From Eriocheir sinensis (lineage: Eukaryota; Arthropoda; Malacostraca; Decapoda; Varunidae), in contig NW_026110563.1 of the NCBI RefSeq assembly GCF_024679095.1, positions 496,001 to 560,000 of the forward strand: a stretch of 64,000 nucleotides of DNA, in the 5' to 3' direction. Both the position numbers and the translations under genes were made by a program. Below the pieces are notes generated by a model, which was not told the origin of the DNA, did no database searches, and saw only the letters and a list, made by a program, of their open reading frames with translations. Within the stretch, counting starts at the first letter, position 1. Every line of letters starts with the position of its first letter. Positions 1-17,085 of the stretch are shown here, one piece after another.

Positions 1-388
1 TATATTTCATTACAAATTTATCTTATTTTATGTTTATTTTGTATGTGTATTTTGTATATTTATATTTATCCAAATATACATTCTTTTATTGGTATTTTGT
101 TTATTTATTTTAATTCGAATTTACATTATTTTATGTGTATTTTGTATACATTTTTTTTATACTTATTTACTTAATTTTATGTGTAGTTTGTATATATATT
201 TTTATAGAAATCTACGTTTTTTTATTTGTATTCGTATATATATTTTGAAACAAATTTACATTGTTTTATATGTATTTTTTCATATCTCTTTCAACACAAA
301 TTTACCTTATTTTATGTGCATTTTGTATATTTATTTCAATGCAAATTTAAATATTTTATGTGTTTTTTGGTATATATATTTTTATAAG
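1..388 (+). repeat. Satellite segment, T-rich strand on +
   Basis: The array is already in progress at base 1. It includes the 'gtattcgtat' variant near 228-245 and ends in a 'ggtatatatattttt' monomer. A close copy lies at 51,262-51,650 and ends at the same fold-back. The 104-codon open frame at 89-403 is a satellite frame, not a gene. Confidence 0.9.
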
Positions 389-416
389 ATTACGAAAATT
401 TGAATAAAAATATATA
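373..416. other. Fold-back junction A (first copy)
   Basis: Orientation switches from + to - here. A perfect 13-bp inverted repeat (373-385 and 404-416) encloses an 18-base loop containing 'attacgaaaatttg'. The same junction recurs at 49,304-49,347 and 51,633-51,676. Confidence 0.85.
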
Positions 417-1623
417 CAAAAAAACAAAAAAATAAAATTCAATTTGTGTGAAAATAGATATACAAAATACACATATAATTAGCTAAATTTGTATTTAAAT
501 ACATGTACAAAATACACATAAAATAATGTAAATTTGTATGAAATGAAAACAAATTCACATAAAATTCGCGTCAAAATAAATAAACAAAATATCAATAAAA
601 GAATGTGTATTTGTATGAAAATACATATACAAAATACACATAAAATAACCTAAATTTGTATCAAACTATATACAAAATAAACAAAATATTTTAAATTTGT
701 ATTAAAATAAATATACAAAATACACATAAAATTAGGTAAATTTGTATTGAAATACATACACATAATACCCATAAAATAATGTAAATTTGAATGAAAATAC
801 ATAAACAAATACACTTAAAATAACGTAAATTTGTATAAAAAAATATGTACAAAACACAAATAGAATAATGTAAAATCGTATCAAAATAAATACACAGAAT
901 ATTAATAAAATAATGTAAATTTGAATGAAAATAAAAGCAAAATACCCATAAAATAACGCATTTTTTATTTATAAAAATATATACCAAAATACACATCAAA
1001 AATTAAATTTGTATTAAAATAAATATACAAAAACATACAATAAGGTATATTTGTATTGAATTAGATATGCAAAATACATATAAAACAATGTAAATTTGTT
1101 TCAAAATATATATACGAATACACATAAAATAACGTAGATTTCTATAAAAATATATATACAAAATACACATAAAATGAAATAAATACGTATAAAAAAATGT
1201 ATACAAAATACACGTAAAATAATGTAAATTGTATCAAAATAAATAAACAAAATAGCAATAAAAGATTGTGTATTTGTATAAATATAAATATACAAAATAC
1301 ACATAAAATAACGTAAATTTATATAAAACTATATAAAAATACACAGAAGTAATTAAATTTGTGAAAATATATACAAAATACACACAAAATAAGCTAAATT
1401 TGAATTGAAATATATATACAAAATACATGAAATAAAATAACTTTGTATCAAAATATTTATACAAATACACATATAATAACGTAAATTTGTGAAAATATAT
1501 AAACAAAATACACATTAAATAATGTAAATACGTATAAAATAATATGTACAAAATACACATATAATCATGTAATTCGTATAAAAAAAAACAAACAAAATAC
1601 CAATAAAATAATATAAATTTGTA
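389..1623 (-). repeat. Satellite segment, T-rich strand on -
   Basis: Reads as 'acaaaatacacataaaataa' on the + strand. It has the same monomer order as 49,321-50,570, and the junctions at both ends are also shared, so the two are a direct block duplication. Several stop-free frames run on the - strand. Confidence 0.9.
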
Positions 1624-1650
1624 TGAGTAAACGTATGTTGTATGTTGCAT
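1624..1650. other. Orientation junction B, forward copy 1
   Basis: Minus-to-plus switch marked by 'tgagtaaacg' followed by 'tatgttgcat'. This copy carries five extra bases compared with 33,917-33,938 and 50,571-50,592. Reverse-complement copies lie at 20,360-20,381 and 22,861-22,878. Confidence 0.85.
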
Positions 1651-2945
1651 ATTTTTCAATACAAATTTACCTTATTATATACGCATTTTGTATATTAATT
1701 TTAATATATGTGTATTTGAATATATATTTTGATATAAATTTACATTATTTTATATTCTATATTTATTTCAATTCAAATTTAGCTTATTTTATGTGTCTTT
1801 TATATCTATTTTCATACAAATTTAATTATTTGTTTATTTTGTATATAGTTTTATACAATTTTACGTTATTTTATGTGTATTTTTTATATTTATATTTATA
1901 CAAGTAAATATTTACATTTATTTTATTTATTTTGATACGAATTTACATTTATTTTATGTATATTTTATACATTTTTACATTATTATGTATTTTCTATATA
2001 TATTTTTTACATTATTTTAAGTGTATTTTTTATATTTTCATTCAAATTTACATTATTTTATATGTATTTTGTATATATATTTTTATCAAATTTAAATTAT
2101 TTTTTGTGTATTTTTGTATACAGTTTTATACAAATTTACAAGATTTTATGTGTATTTTGTATATCTATTTTCATACAAATACACACCCTTTTATTGATAT
2201 TTTGTTTATTTATTTTGATGCGAATTTACATTATTTAATGTGTATTGTGTATATATATTTTTATACGCATTTACGTCATTTCATGTGTATTTTGTATATA
2301 TATTTCTATAAATATACGTTATTTTATGTGTATTCGTATATATATTTTGAAACAAATATACATTGTTTTATGTGCATTTTGTATATTTTTCAATACAAAT
2401 TTCCTTATTGTACGTGCATTTTTGTATATTAATTTTAAACAAATTTAATTATTCTATGTATATTTTTGTATATGTATTTTGTATTTTGCATTTTTTTTTT
2501 CATACAAAATTACATTATTTTATTGATATTCTGTTTATTTATTTTGATACGATTTTACATTATTCTATGTATATTCTGTATATATATTTCATACAAATGT
2601 ACATTATTTTATGTGAATTTGTTTTCATTTCATACAAATTTACCTTTTCTTATGTGCATTTTGTACATGTATTTAAATACAAATTTAACCTATTATATGT
2701 GTATTTTGTATATCTATTTTCATACAAATTGAAATTTTTTGTATTTTTGTATATATTTTATTCAAATTTTCGTAATTTTATGTATTTTGTATATTTATTT
2801 TCCTACAAATATACGTTCTTTTATCGGAATTTTGTTTATTTATTTTGATACGAATTTTCTTTTTTTAGTGTATTTGATATATATATTTTTTACTTATTTA
2901 CATAATTTTATATGTATTTTGAATATATATTTTCATAGAAATTTA
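1651..2945 (+). repeat. Satellite segment, T-rich strand on +
   Basis: Contains irregular monomers around 1,900-2,050, where several are shortened, then regular ones. From about 2,665 onward it matches 38,086-38,382, including the 'tacgttcttttatcgg' variant near 2,814. Confidence 0.9.
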
Positions 2946-2962
2946 CTCTATATATATACAAA
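2935..2962. other. Orientation junction F, copy 1
   Basis: Plus-to-minus switch after 'aatttactctatat'. An uninterrupted version of this monomer ('aatttactctattttatg') is seen near 9,000, so the switch broke a normal monomer. Related copies lie near 38,370, 55,065, and reverse-complemented near 12,741 and 63,760. Confidence 0.75.
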
Positions 2963-4812
2963 AACACAAAATAATTTAAATTTGTATGAAAATAAATATA
3001 CAAAATACACATAAAATTAGGTAAATTTGTATTGAAAGACATATACAAAATACACTCAAAATAATGTAAATTTGAATGAAATTGTATAAACAAATACACT
3101 TAAAATGACGTTAATTTGTATAAAATAGATATAAAATACACATTAAATAATGAAAATATGTAAAAAATATATACAAAACACAAATAGTATAATATAAAAT
3201 CGTATCAAAATATATACACAGAATATTAATAAAATAATGTACATTTGTATGAAAACTAAGATGCAAATACATATAAAATAACACATTTTAAAAATTATAT
3301 ACCAAAATACACATAAAATATTTGAATTTGTATTAAAATAAATATACAAAATGCACATACAATAAGGTAAATTTGTATTGAAATAGATATGCAAAAACAT
3401 ATAAAACAATGTAAATTTGTTTCAAATATATATACGAATACACATAAAATAACGTAGATTTCTATAAATATATATATACAAAATACAAATAAAATTAAGT
3501 AAATACGAATCAAAATGTATACAAAATACATAAAATAATGTAAATTCGTATAAATATAAATAAACAAAATACCAATAAGAGAATGTGTATTTGTATAAAT
3601 AGAAATATACAAAATGCACATAAAATAACGTAAATTTGTATAAAACTATAAACAAAAATACAGAAGTAATTAAATTTGCATGAAAATAGATATACAAAAT
3701 ACACAAAATAAGCTAAATTTGAATTGAAATATATATACAAATACATAAAATAAAGTAAATTCGTTTCAAAATATTTTAACAAATACACATATAATAACGT
3801 AAATTTGTAAAAAATATATAAATAAAATACACATTAAGTAATGTAAATACGTATAAAAATTTTTACAAAATACACCAATAATCACGTCATTCGTATCAAA
3901 CTACATAAACAAAAAACTAATTAAAGAATGTAAATTTGTATGAGAAAACATATACAAAATCCACATCAAATAACATTTTAAGTTTCTATAAAATATATGT
4001 TAAAAATGCACATAAAATTAGTTTGCATAAAAAATATATACAAAACACATTAGATAATGTAAATGAGTATAAAAATATGTATACAAAATACCTATGAAAT
4101 AATCTAAATTCGTATCGAGTTATATTAAGAAAATAACAATAAAATAATGTAATTTTGGATGAAAATATATATAGAAAACACACATAAAATAACCTAAATA
4201 CAAATACAAATATACACATTAAATAATTTAAAATTGAATCAAATAAATATACAAAATAAACATAAAATAAGGTAAATTTGTAATAAAATATATGTAAGAA
4301 TACACATAAAATAATATAAATTTGTATGAAAATATATATACAAATACACATAAAATAACATGAAGTTTTATAAAGTGTTTCAAAATATATACGAATACAC
4401 ACAATAAAATAACGTAAATTTTTATGAAAATGTATATATAAAATACACATAAAATAGTTTAAATACGTAGAAAAATATATATACAAAATACACATAAAAT
4501 AATGTAAATTCGTAAAAAATTAAATACACAAAATTCAAATAAAAGAATGTATATTTGTAGGAAAATATATATACAAAAAAAAACTAAAATTTGTATAAAA
4601 TATATACAAAATACACAAAATAATTTAAGTTTGTTTGAAAATAGATATGCAAAATACACATAAAGTTAGGCAAATTTGTATTGAAATACATATACAAAAC
4701 TCACATAAAATAATGTAAATTTGTATGAAAATATATAAACAAATACATATAAAATCACGTAAATTTGGATAAAATATATATATACAAAATATACATTAAA
4801 TATTTTAAATAT
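2957..4812 (-). repeat. Satellite segment, T-rich strand on -
   Basis: Near-copy of 38,386-40,289 with the same variant order. The part from about 4,306 is also repeated at 24,863-25,386. Confidence 0.9.
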
Positions 4813-4813
4813 G

Positions 4814-4842
4814 TATAAAATATATTATATTATATACATTTT
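4814..4842. other. Near-palindromic orientation junction C, copy 1
   Basis: Minus-to-plus switch inside a near-palindrome of the form 'taaaatatattatatta' followed by its imperfect complement. Two better preserved copies lie at 25,387-25,417 and 40,290-40,320. Confidence 0.75.
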
Positions 4843-5815
4843 ATTGATATTTGCGTTATTTATGTATTTTGTATATTTTCTCATAGAAATTTACATTATT
4901 TTATTGGTATTTTGTCTATTTATTTTGATACGAATTACATGATTATTTGTGTATTTTTTACATTTTACATTATTTAATATTATTTTGTTTATATATTTTA
5001 TACAAATTTACGTTATTATATGTGTTTGTATAGGTATTTTGATACAAATTTACATTATTTTATGTATTTTGTATATATATTTCAATTCAAATTAAGCTTA
5101 TTTTATGTGTATTTATATCTATTTATTTTAATACAAAATCAAATATTTTATGTTTTTCATATATATATTTTATAAAATGCGTTATTTTATGGATATTTTG
5201 CATCTTAATTTACAATATTTTATTAATATTCTGTGTATTTATTTTGATACGATTTTACATTATTCTATTTGTGTTTTGTATATATTTTTTTAATACATTT
5301 TTACATTATTTAATGTGTATTTTGTATATATATTTGATACAAATTTACGCTATTCTAAGTATATATGTTTATATATTTTCATTCAAATTTACATTATTTT
5401 ATGTGTATTTGGTATATGTATTTCAATATAAATTTTATGTATTTTTTGTATATTTATTTTCATACAAGTTTAAATTATTTTTGTGTATTTTTGTATATAG
5501 TTTTATACAAATTTAGGTTATTTTATGTGTATTTTTTATATATATTTTAATAAAAATAAAAATTATTTTAATTATATTTTTTTTATTTATTTTATTTTGA
5601 CACGAATTAACATTATTTCAAGTGTATTTTGTATATATATTTCTATAGAAATCTGCGTTATTTTATGTGTATTCGAATATATATTTTGAAACAAATTTAC
5701 ATTGTTTTATGTGAATTTTGCATATTTTTCAATACAAATTTACCTTATTTTAAGTGCATATTGTATATTAAATATAATACAAATTTGATTAATCTATTTG
5801 TATATTTCTATATGT
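4843..5815 (+). repeat. Satellite segment, T-rich strand on +
   Basis: Starts with the unusual monomer 'ttgatatttgcgttattt' that also follows the junctions at 25,417 and 40,321. It parallels 40,321-40,850 until about 5,335 and then resembles 25,940-26,450. Confidence 0.9.
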
Positions 5816-5824
5816 AATATTATT

Positions 5825-5955
5825 AAAATATTTAATTAGTTAAATTTGTATTTAAATAAATGTACAAAATACAAATAAAATAATGTAAATTTGTATGAAA
5901 TGAAACAAATTCACATAAAATAACGTACATTTGTATAAAATAGATATACAAAATA
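5825..5955 (-). repeat. Short inverted satellite segment
   Basis: About three monomers in the opposite orientation, flanked on both sides by + oriented array. Contains 'tttaaataaatgtacaaa', the complement of the 'catgtatttaaatac' variant. Confidence 0.8.
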
Positions 5956-7964
5956 ATTTTATGTGTATTTTGTATATTTATTGTAATACAATTTTAAATT
6001 ATTTTTTTGAATTTTTTATATAGTTTTATACAAACTTAGGTTATTTTATGAGTATTTTGTATATTTATTTTCATACAAATACACATTCTTTTATTGATAT
6101 TTTGTTTATTTATTTTGACGAGAATTTAAATTATTTAATGTGTATTTTGTATATATATTTTTATACGTATTTACATCATTTCATGTGTATTTTGTATATA
6201 TATTTCTATAGAAATCTACGTTATATTATGTGTATTCGTAAATAGATTTTTAAACAAATTTACACTTTTATGTGTATTTTGCATATTTTTTCAATAAAAA
6301 TTTACCTTATTGTATATGCATTTTGTATATTAATTTTAATACAAATTTAATTATTCTATGTGTATTTTTGTATATGTATTTTTATAAAAATATGCTTTAT
6401 TTTATGGGTATTTTGCATCTTTATTTTCATACAAATTTACGTTATTTTATTGATATTCTGCTCATTCATTTTAATACGATTTGACATTATTCTATGTGTA
6501 TTTTGTATATATTTTTCAAACAAATTTACGTTATTTTATGTGTATTTGTTTATATATTCTGGCAAATTTACAATATTTTATGGGTATTTTGTATATATAT
6601 TTCAAAAGAAATTTACCTAGTTTTATGTGTATTTTGAATATCTATTTTCATACAAACTCAAATTATTTATATGTATTTTTGTATATATTTCAAAACAAAC
6701 TTTAGTTATGTTATGTACATTTTGTAAATCTATTTTCATTCAAATATATATTATTTTATTGGTATTTTGTTGATTTATATTGATACGAATTTACATTATT
6801 TTATATGTACTTTTTATATACATTTTTATACGCATTCACATTATTTAATATTTATTTTGAATATATAATTTTATACAAATTCATGGTATTTTATGTGTAT
6901 TTGTATATATATTTTCATATAAATTTACATTATTTTATATGTATTTTGTACATATATTTCATTACAAATTTACCTTATTTTATGTTTATTTTGTATGTGT
7001 ATTTTGTACATTTATATTTATACAAATACACATTCTTTTATTGGTATTTTGTTTATTTATTTTCTTTCGAATTTATATTATTTTATGTGTATTTTGTTTA
7101 CATTTTGTTATACGTATTTACCTAATTTTATGTGTATTTTGTATATATATATTTTTATAGAAATCTACGTTATTTTATGTGTATTCGTATATATATTTTG
7201 AAACAAATTTACTTTGTTTTATATGTATTTTTGCATATCTCTTTCAATAGAAATTTACCTTATTGTATGTGCATTTTGTATATTTATTTCATACAAATTT
7301 AAATATTTTTTGTGTATTTTGGTATATATATTTTTATAAGAAATGCGCTATTTGATGGGAATTTTGCATCTTTATTTTCATACAAATTTACATTATTTTA
7401 TTAATATTCGGTGTATTTATTTTGATACGATCTTACATTATTCTATTTGTTTTTTGTATATATTTTTTTTATACATATTTACATTATTTAATGTATATCT
7501 TGCATATATATTTCATACAAATTTATAATCTATTTTCATACAAATACACAATCTTTTCATGATATTTTGTTTATTTATTTTGTCACGAATTTACATTACT
7601 TAATATGTAATTTATATTTTTTATACGTATTTACATAATTTCATGTATATTTTGTATATATATTTATATAGAAATCTACGTTATTTTATGTGTATTCGTA
7701 TATATATTTTGAAACAAATTTACAATGTTTTATTTGTATTTTGCGTTTTTTTCAATACAAATTTACCTTATTGTATGTGTGCATTTTGTATATTAATTTT
7801 AATACAAATTTAATTATTCTATGTGTATTTTTATATATGTATTTTTAAAAAAAATATGCTTATCTTATGGGTATTTTGCATCTATATTTTCATACAAATT
7901 TAAATTATTTTATTGATATTCTGCGTACTTATTTTGATACGATTTTACATTATTCTATGTATAA
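5956..7964 (+). repeat. Satellite segment, T-rich strand on +
   Basis: The 6,270-7,340 part matches 33,940-35,100 and 50,593-51,650. Near 6,745 the 'cattcaaatatatatta' monomer is the unexpanded form of the site that carries a 120-bp (AT)n run at 34,398. Confidence 0.9.
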
Positions 7965-8056
7965 CAAAAATAAATACAGAATACACAAAAATAGATATGC
8001 AGAATACATATAAACAATGTAAATTTGTTTCAAAATATATATACGAATACACATGA
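7950..8056 (-). repeat. Junction D plus short inverted segment
   Basis: The + array breaks at 'ctatgtataacaaaaata' and about two monomers run on the - strand before + orientation resumes near 8,056. The same break is at 32,459, 57,317 and 62,720, and reverse-complemented at 21,781-21,826. Confidence 0.8.
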
Positions 8057-11000
8057 CATGGGTATTTTGAATCTTAATTTCCATACAAATTTACATTATT
8101 TTATTAATATTTTCTGTATTTATTTTGATACGATTTTACATTATTTTATTTGTGTTTTGTATATTTTTCTTATACATATTTACATTATTTAATGTGTTTT
8201 TTGTATATATATTTGATACAAATTTACGTTATTTTAAGTCTATATGTTTATATATTTTCATTCAAATTTACATTATTTTATGTGTATTTTGTATATGTAT
8301 TTCAATACAAATTTACCTAATTTTATGTTTTTTGTATATTTATTTTCATACAAGTTTAAACTATTTTTGTTTATTTTTGTATATAGTTTTATACAAATTT
8401 AGGTTATTTTATGTGTATTTTGTATATCTATTTTCATACAAATACACATTCTTTTCATGAATTACACGAATTAACATTATTTAATGTGTATTTTGTATAT
8501 ATATTTTTATACGTATTTACATTATTTCAAGTGTATTTTGTATATATATTTCTATAGAAATCTACGTTATTTTATGTGTATTCGTATATATATTTTGAAA
8601 CAAATTTACATTGTTTTATGTGTATTTTGCATATTTTTTCAATACAAATTTACATTATTGTATGTGCATTTTGTATATTAATTTTAATACAAATTTGATT
8701 AATCTATGTGTATTTTTGCGTATGTATTTTTATAAAAATATGCTTTATTTTATGGGTATTTTGCATCTTTATTTTCATACAAATTTACATTATTTTATTG
8801 ATATTCTGTGTATTTATTTGGTATGATTTTACATTATTCTATGTGTATTTTGTATATATATTTTATATAAAATGTATTTGTTTTCATTTCATACAAATCT
8901 ACTTTATTTTATGTGTTTTTTGTACATGTATTTAAATACAAATTTAACTAGTTATATGTGTATTTTGTATATCTATTTTGTATGTATATTTTCATAGAAA
9001 TTTACTCTATTTTATGAGTATTCGTATATATATTTTGATACAAATTTACATTATTGATATGTATTCTGCATATCTATTTCAATACAAATTTTCTTTATTG
9101 TACGTGCATTTTGTATATTTATTTTGATACAAATTTAATTATTTTATATGTATTTTGTATATATATTTTATGCAAATATGCGTGATTATATGGATATTTT
9201 GCAGCTTTATTTTCATACAAATTTACATTATTTTATTGATATTCTCTTTATTTATTTTGATACGATTTAACATTATTCTATGTGTATTTTGTATATATTT
9301 TTTATACATATTTACATTATTTAAGGTTTATTTTGTATATATTTTATCCCAATTTACATTATTTTAAGTGTATTTGTTTATATATTTTTATATAAATTTA
9401 CATTATTTTATGTGTATTTTGTATATACATTTTCATAAAAAAATTACGTTATTTTATTGTGTGTATTCGTATATATTTTGATACAAATTTTATACAAATT
9501 CATGTTATTTAATGTGTATTTGTATATATATTTTCATACAAATTTATATTATTTTATGTGTATTTTTTCATATATTTCATTACAAATTTACCTTATTTTA
9601 TGTTTATTTTCTATATTTATTTCATTCAATTTTAAATTATTTTATGTGTATATTTGTATTTGTATTTAGGTTATTTTATGTGTATTTTGTATATATATTT
9701 TCATCCAAAATTACATTATTATATTCGTATTTTCTTAATTTAATTCGATACGAATTTAGATTATTTCATAGGTATTTTGTATACATATTTTTATACTCAT
9801 TTACATTATCTAATGTGTGTTTTGTATATATATTTTTATGCAAATTTATTTTATGTTCATTTTTGTACATATATTTTTATAGAAATTTGCGTTATTTTAT
9901 GTATATAGTTTTATATAAATTTACGTTATTTTATGTGCATTTTGAATATTTATATTTATACAAATACACATTCTTTTATTGCTATATTGTTTATTTATAT
10001 TTATACGAATTTACATTATTTTGTGTGTATTTTATATACATTTTTTTATACGTATTTACTTAATTTTATATGTATTATGTATATGTATTTTTATAGAAAT
10101 CTACGTTATTTTATGTGTATTCGCATATATATTTTGAAACAAATTTACATTATTTTATATGTATTTTGCATATCTATTTCAATACAAATTTACCTTATTG
10201 TATGTGCATTTTGTATATTTATTTTGATACAAATTCAAATATTTTATGTGTATTTTGGTATCAATAATTTTATAAAAAATGCATTAGTTTATAGGTATTT
10301 TGCATCTTTATTTTCATACAAATTTACATTATTTTATTAATATTCTGTGTATATATTTTGATACGATTTTACATTATTCTATTTGTGTTTTGTATATATT
10401 TTTTTTATACATATTTACATTATTTTGTATATATATTTCATACAAATTTACGTTATTATATGTGTATTTGTTTATATATTTTCTTTCAAATTTACATTAT
10501 TTTATGTGTATTTTGTATATGTATTTCAATAGAAATTAACCTAATTTTATGTGTATTTTGTATATTTCTTTTCATACAAATTTAAATTATTTTTGTGTAT
10601 TTTTGTATATAGTTTTATACAAATTTAGGTTATTTTATGTACGCATTTACATTATTTAATGTGTGTTTTGTATATATATTTTTATCCAAAGTTAATTTAT
10701 TTCACGTTCATTTTTGGACATATATTTTTATAGAAATTAGCGTTATTTTGTATGTATTTGTATATGTTTTCTCATACAAATTTACATTATTTTATTGCTA
10801 TTTTGTTTATTTAGTTTGATACGAATTACATGATTATATGTGTATTTGGTACATATTTTTTATACATATTTACATTACTTAATGTGTATTTTGTTTATAT
10901 ATTTTTAAACAAATTTACGTTATTATATGTATTTTATAAATATTTTGATACAAATTTACATTATTTTATGTATTTTGTATATACATTTCAATTCAAATTT

Positions 11001-12738
11001 AGCTTATTTTATCTGTATTTTGTATATCTATTTTCATACGAATTTAATTACTTCTGTGTATTTTTGTATATAGTTTTATATAAGTTAACGTTATTTTATG
11101 TGTATTTTGTATATTTTTATTTATACAATTGCACATTTTTTATTGGTATTTTGTTTATTTATTTTGATACGAATTTACATTATTTTATGTGTATTTTCTA
11201 TACATTTTTTTATACGTATTTACTTCATTTTACGTGTATTTTGTATATATATTTTTATACAAATCTACGTTATTTTATGTGTATTCGTATATATATTTTG
11301 AAACAAATTTACATTGTTTTATATGTATTTTGCATATCTATTTCAATACAGATTTACCTTATTGTATGTGTATTTTGTATATTTATTTTAATACAAATAA
11401 AAATTTTTGTGTATTATGGTATATATATTTTTATAAAAAAAAAATGCGTTATTTTATGGTATTTTGCTTCTATATTTTCATACAAATTTACATTATTTTA
11501 TTAATATTCTGTGTATTTATTTTGATACGATTTTACATTATTCTATTTGTGTTTTGTATATATTTTTTTTATACAAATTTACGTTATTTTAAGTGTATTT
11601 GTTTATGTATTTTCATTCAAATTTACAGTATTTTATGTGTATTTTGTATATGTATTTCAATACAAATTTACCTAATTTTATGTGTATTTTGTATATTTAT
11701 TTTCATACAAATTTAAATTATATTGTGTATTTTTGTATATAGTTTTATTAAAATTTATTTTATATTATGTGTATTTTGTATATTTATTTTCATACAAATA
11801 CACATTCTTTTATTGACATTTTGTTTATTTATTTTGACGCGAATTTACATTATTTAATGTGTATTTTGTACATATTTTTATACGTATTTACATCCTTTCA
11901 TGTGTATTTTGTATATTTATAAAAAAATGCATTATTTTATGGGTATTTTGCATCTTTATTTTCATTCAAATTTACATTATTTTATTTACATTCTGTGTAT
12001 TTATTTTAATACGATTTTACATTATTCTATTTGTGTTTTGTATATATATTTTTTATACATATTTACATTGTTTAATGAGTATTTTTTATATATATATTTT
12101 ATACAAATTATGTTAATTTAAGTGTATTTGTTTATATATTTTCATTCAAATTTACATTATTTTATGTGTATTTTGTATATGTATTTCTTTACAAATTTAC
12201 CTAATTTTATGTGTATTTTGTATATTTATTTTCATACAAATTTAACTTATTTTTGTGTATTTTTATATATAGTTTTATACAAATTTACGTTATTTTATGT
12301 GTATTTTGTATATGTATTTCCATACAAATACACATTCTTTTATTGATATTTTAATTATTTATTTTGACACGAATTTACATTATTTAATGTATTTTGTATA
12401 TATTTTTATACGTATTTTCAACATTTCATGTGTATTTTATATATATATTTCTATTGAAATCTACGTTATTTTATGTGTATTCGTATATATATTTTGAAAC
12501 AAATCTACATTATTTTATGTGTATTTTGTATATATATTTCATTATAAATTTGCCTTATTTTAAGTTTTTTTTATATCTATTTTCATTCAAATTCAAATCA
12601 TTTTATGTGTATATATTTATTTGTATTTACGTTATTTTATGTGTATTTTCTATATATATTTTCATTCAAATTACATTATTTTATCGGTATTTTTTATATT
12701 TCGATGCAATTTAGATTATTTCATGTGTATTTTCTATA
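8056..12738 (+). repeat. Long satellite segment, T-rich strand on +
   Basis: 4.7 kb without an orientation change. Parts match 26,200-29,200 and 40,860-46,800. Around 9,000 it holds the intact monomer 'aatttactctattttatg' broken at junction F elsewhere. Open frames of up to 224 codons (10,830-11,504) reflect the period being a multiple of three. Confidence 0.9.
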
Positions 12739-12749
12739 CATATACATAT

Positions 12750-15688
<2,939 letters not shown>

Positions 15689-15689
15689 T

Positions 15690-17064
15690 GTGTCTTTTGT
15701 ATATTTATTTTCATACAAATTGAAAGTATTTTTTTTTATTTTTTTTTTATATTTTCATACAAATGTTCGTTAGTTAATGTGTATTTTGTAGATTTACTAC
15801 AAATATACGTTCTTTTATCTGAATTTTGTTTATTGAATTTGAAACGAATTTACCTTATTTTGTATATCTATTTTCATACAAATTAAAATACTTCTGTGTA
15901 TTTTTGTATATAGTTTTATATAAATTTACGTTATTTTATGTGTATTTTGTATATTTATATTTATACAAATACACATTCTTTTATTGGTATTTTGTATATT
16001 TATTTTGATAACAATTTACATTATTTTATGTGTATTTTGTATACATTTTTTTATACGTATTTACTTCATTTTATGTGTATTTTGTATATATATTTTTATA
16101 GAAATCTACGTTATTTTATGTGTATTCATATTTTGAAACAAATTTACATTGTCTTATATGTATTTTGCATATCTATTTTAATACAAATTTACCTTATTGT
16201 ATGTGTTTTTTGTATATTTATTTTAATACAAATTTAATTTTTTGATGTGTATTTTGGTATATATATTTTTATAAATAAAAAAAAGCGTTATTTTATGGGT
16301 ATTTTTATTAATATTTTGATACAAATCTACATTATTTTATGTATTTTGTATATACATTTCAATTCAAATTTAGCTTATTTTATCTGTATTTTGTATATCT
16401 ATTTTCATACGAATTTAATTACTACTGTGTATTTTTGTATATAGTTTTATACAAATTTACGTTATTTTATGAGTATTTTGTATATTTATATTTATACAAA
16501 TACATTCTTTTATTGGTACTTTGTTTATTTATTTTGATACGAATTTACATTATTTTATATGTATTTTGTATATATTTTTTTATACGTATTTACTTCATTT
16601 TATGTATTTTGCATATATTTTTATACAAATCTACGTTATTTATGTGTATTCGTATATATATTTTGAAACAAATTTACATTGTTTTATATGTATTTTGCAT
16701 ATCTATTTCAATACAGATTTACCATATTGTATGTGTATTTTGTATATTTATTTTAATACAAATTAATTTTTTATGTGAATTTTGGTATATATATTTTTAT
16801 AAAAAATGCGTTATTTAATGGGTATTTTGCATCTTTATTTTCATACAAATTTACATTGTTTTATTAATATTCTGTGTATTTATTTTGATACGATTTTACA
16901 TTATTCTATTTGTGTTTTGTATATATTTTTTATACATATTTACATTATTTAATGTGTATTTTGTATATTTTAAAACAAATTTACGTTATTTTATGCGCAT
17001 CTGTTAAAATATTTTGATAGAAATTTACATTATTTTATGTATATTTTGTATATCTATTTTCATT
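15690..17064 (+). repeat. Satellite segment, T-rich strand on +
   Basis: After a few irregular T-rich monomers it follows the variant order seen at 43,100-43,500 and 57,400-57,900, with the 'gtattcgtat' variant near 16,646. It ends at the junction shared with 29,541 and 59,432. Confidence 0.9.
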
Positions 17065-17085
17065 TGTATCAAAATAAATAAACAA
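17040..17085. other. Orientation junction E, copy 1
   Basis: Plus-to-minus switch where 'tatctattttcat' meets 'tcaaaataaataaac'. The same join is found at about 29,541 and 59,432. Confidence 0.8.

Noticed and set aside
373..416. Rho-independent terminator at the 13-bp inverted repeat
   Set aside because: The stem is pure A/T and there is no gene upstream. It is better explained as the centre of a satellite fold-back.
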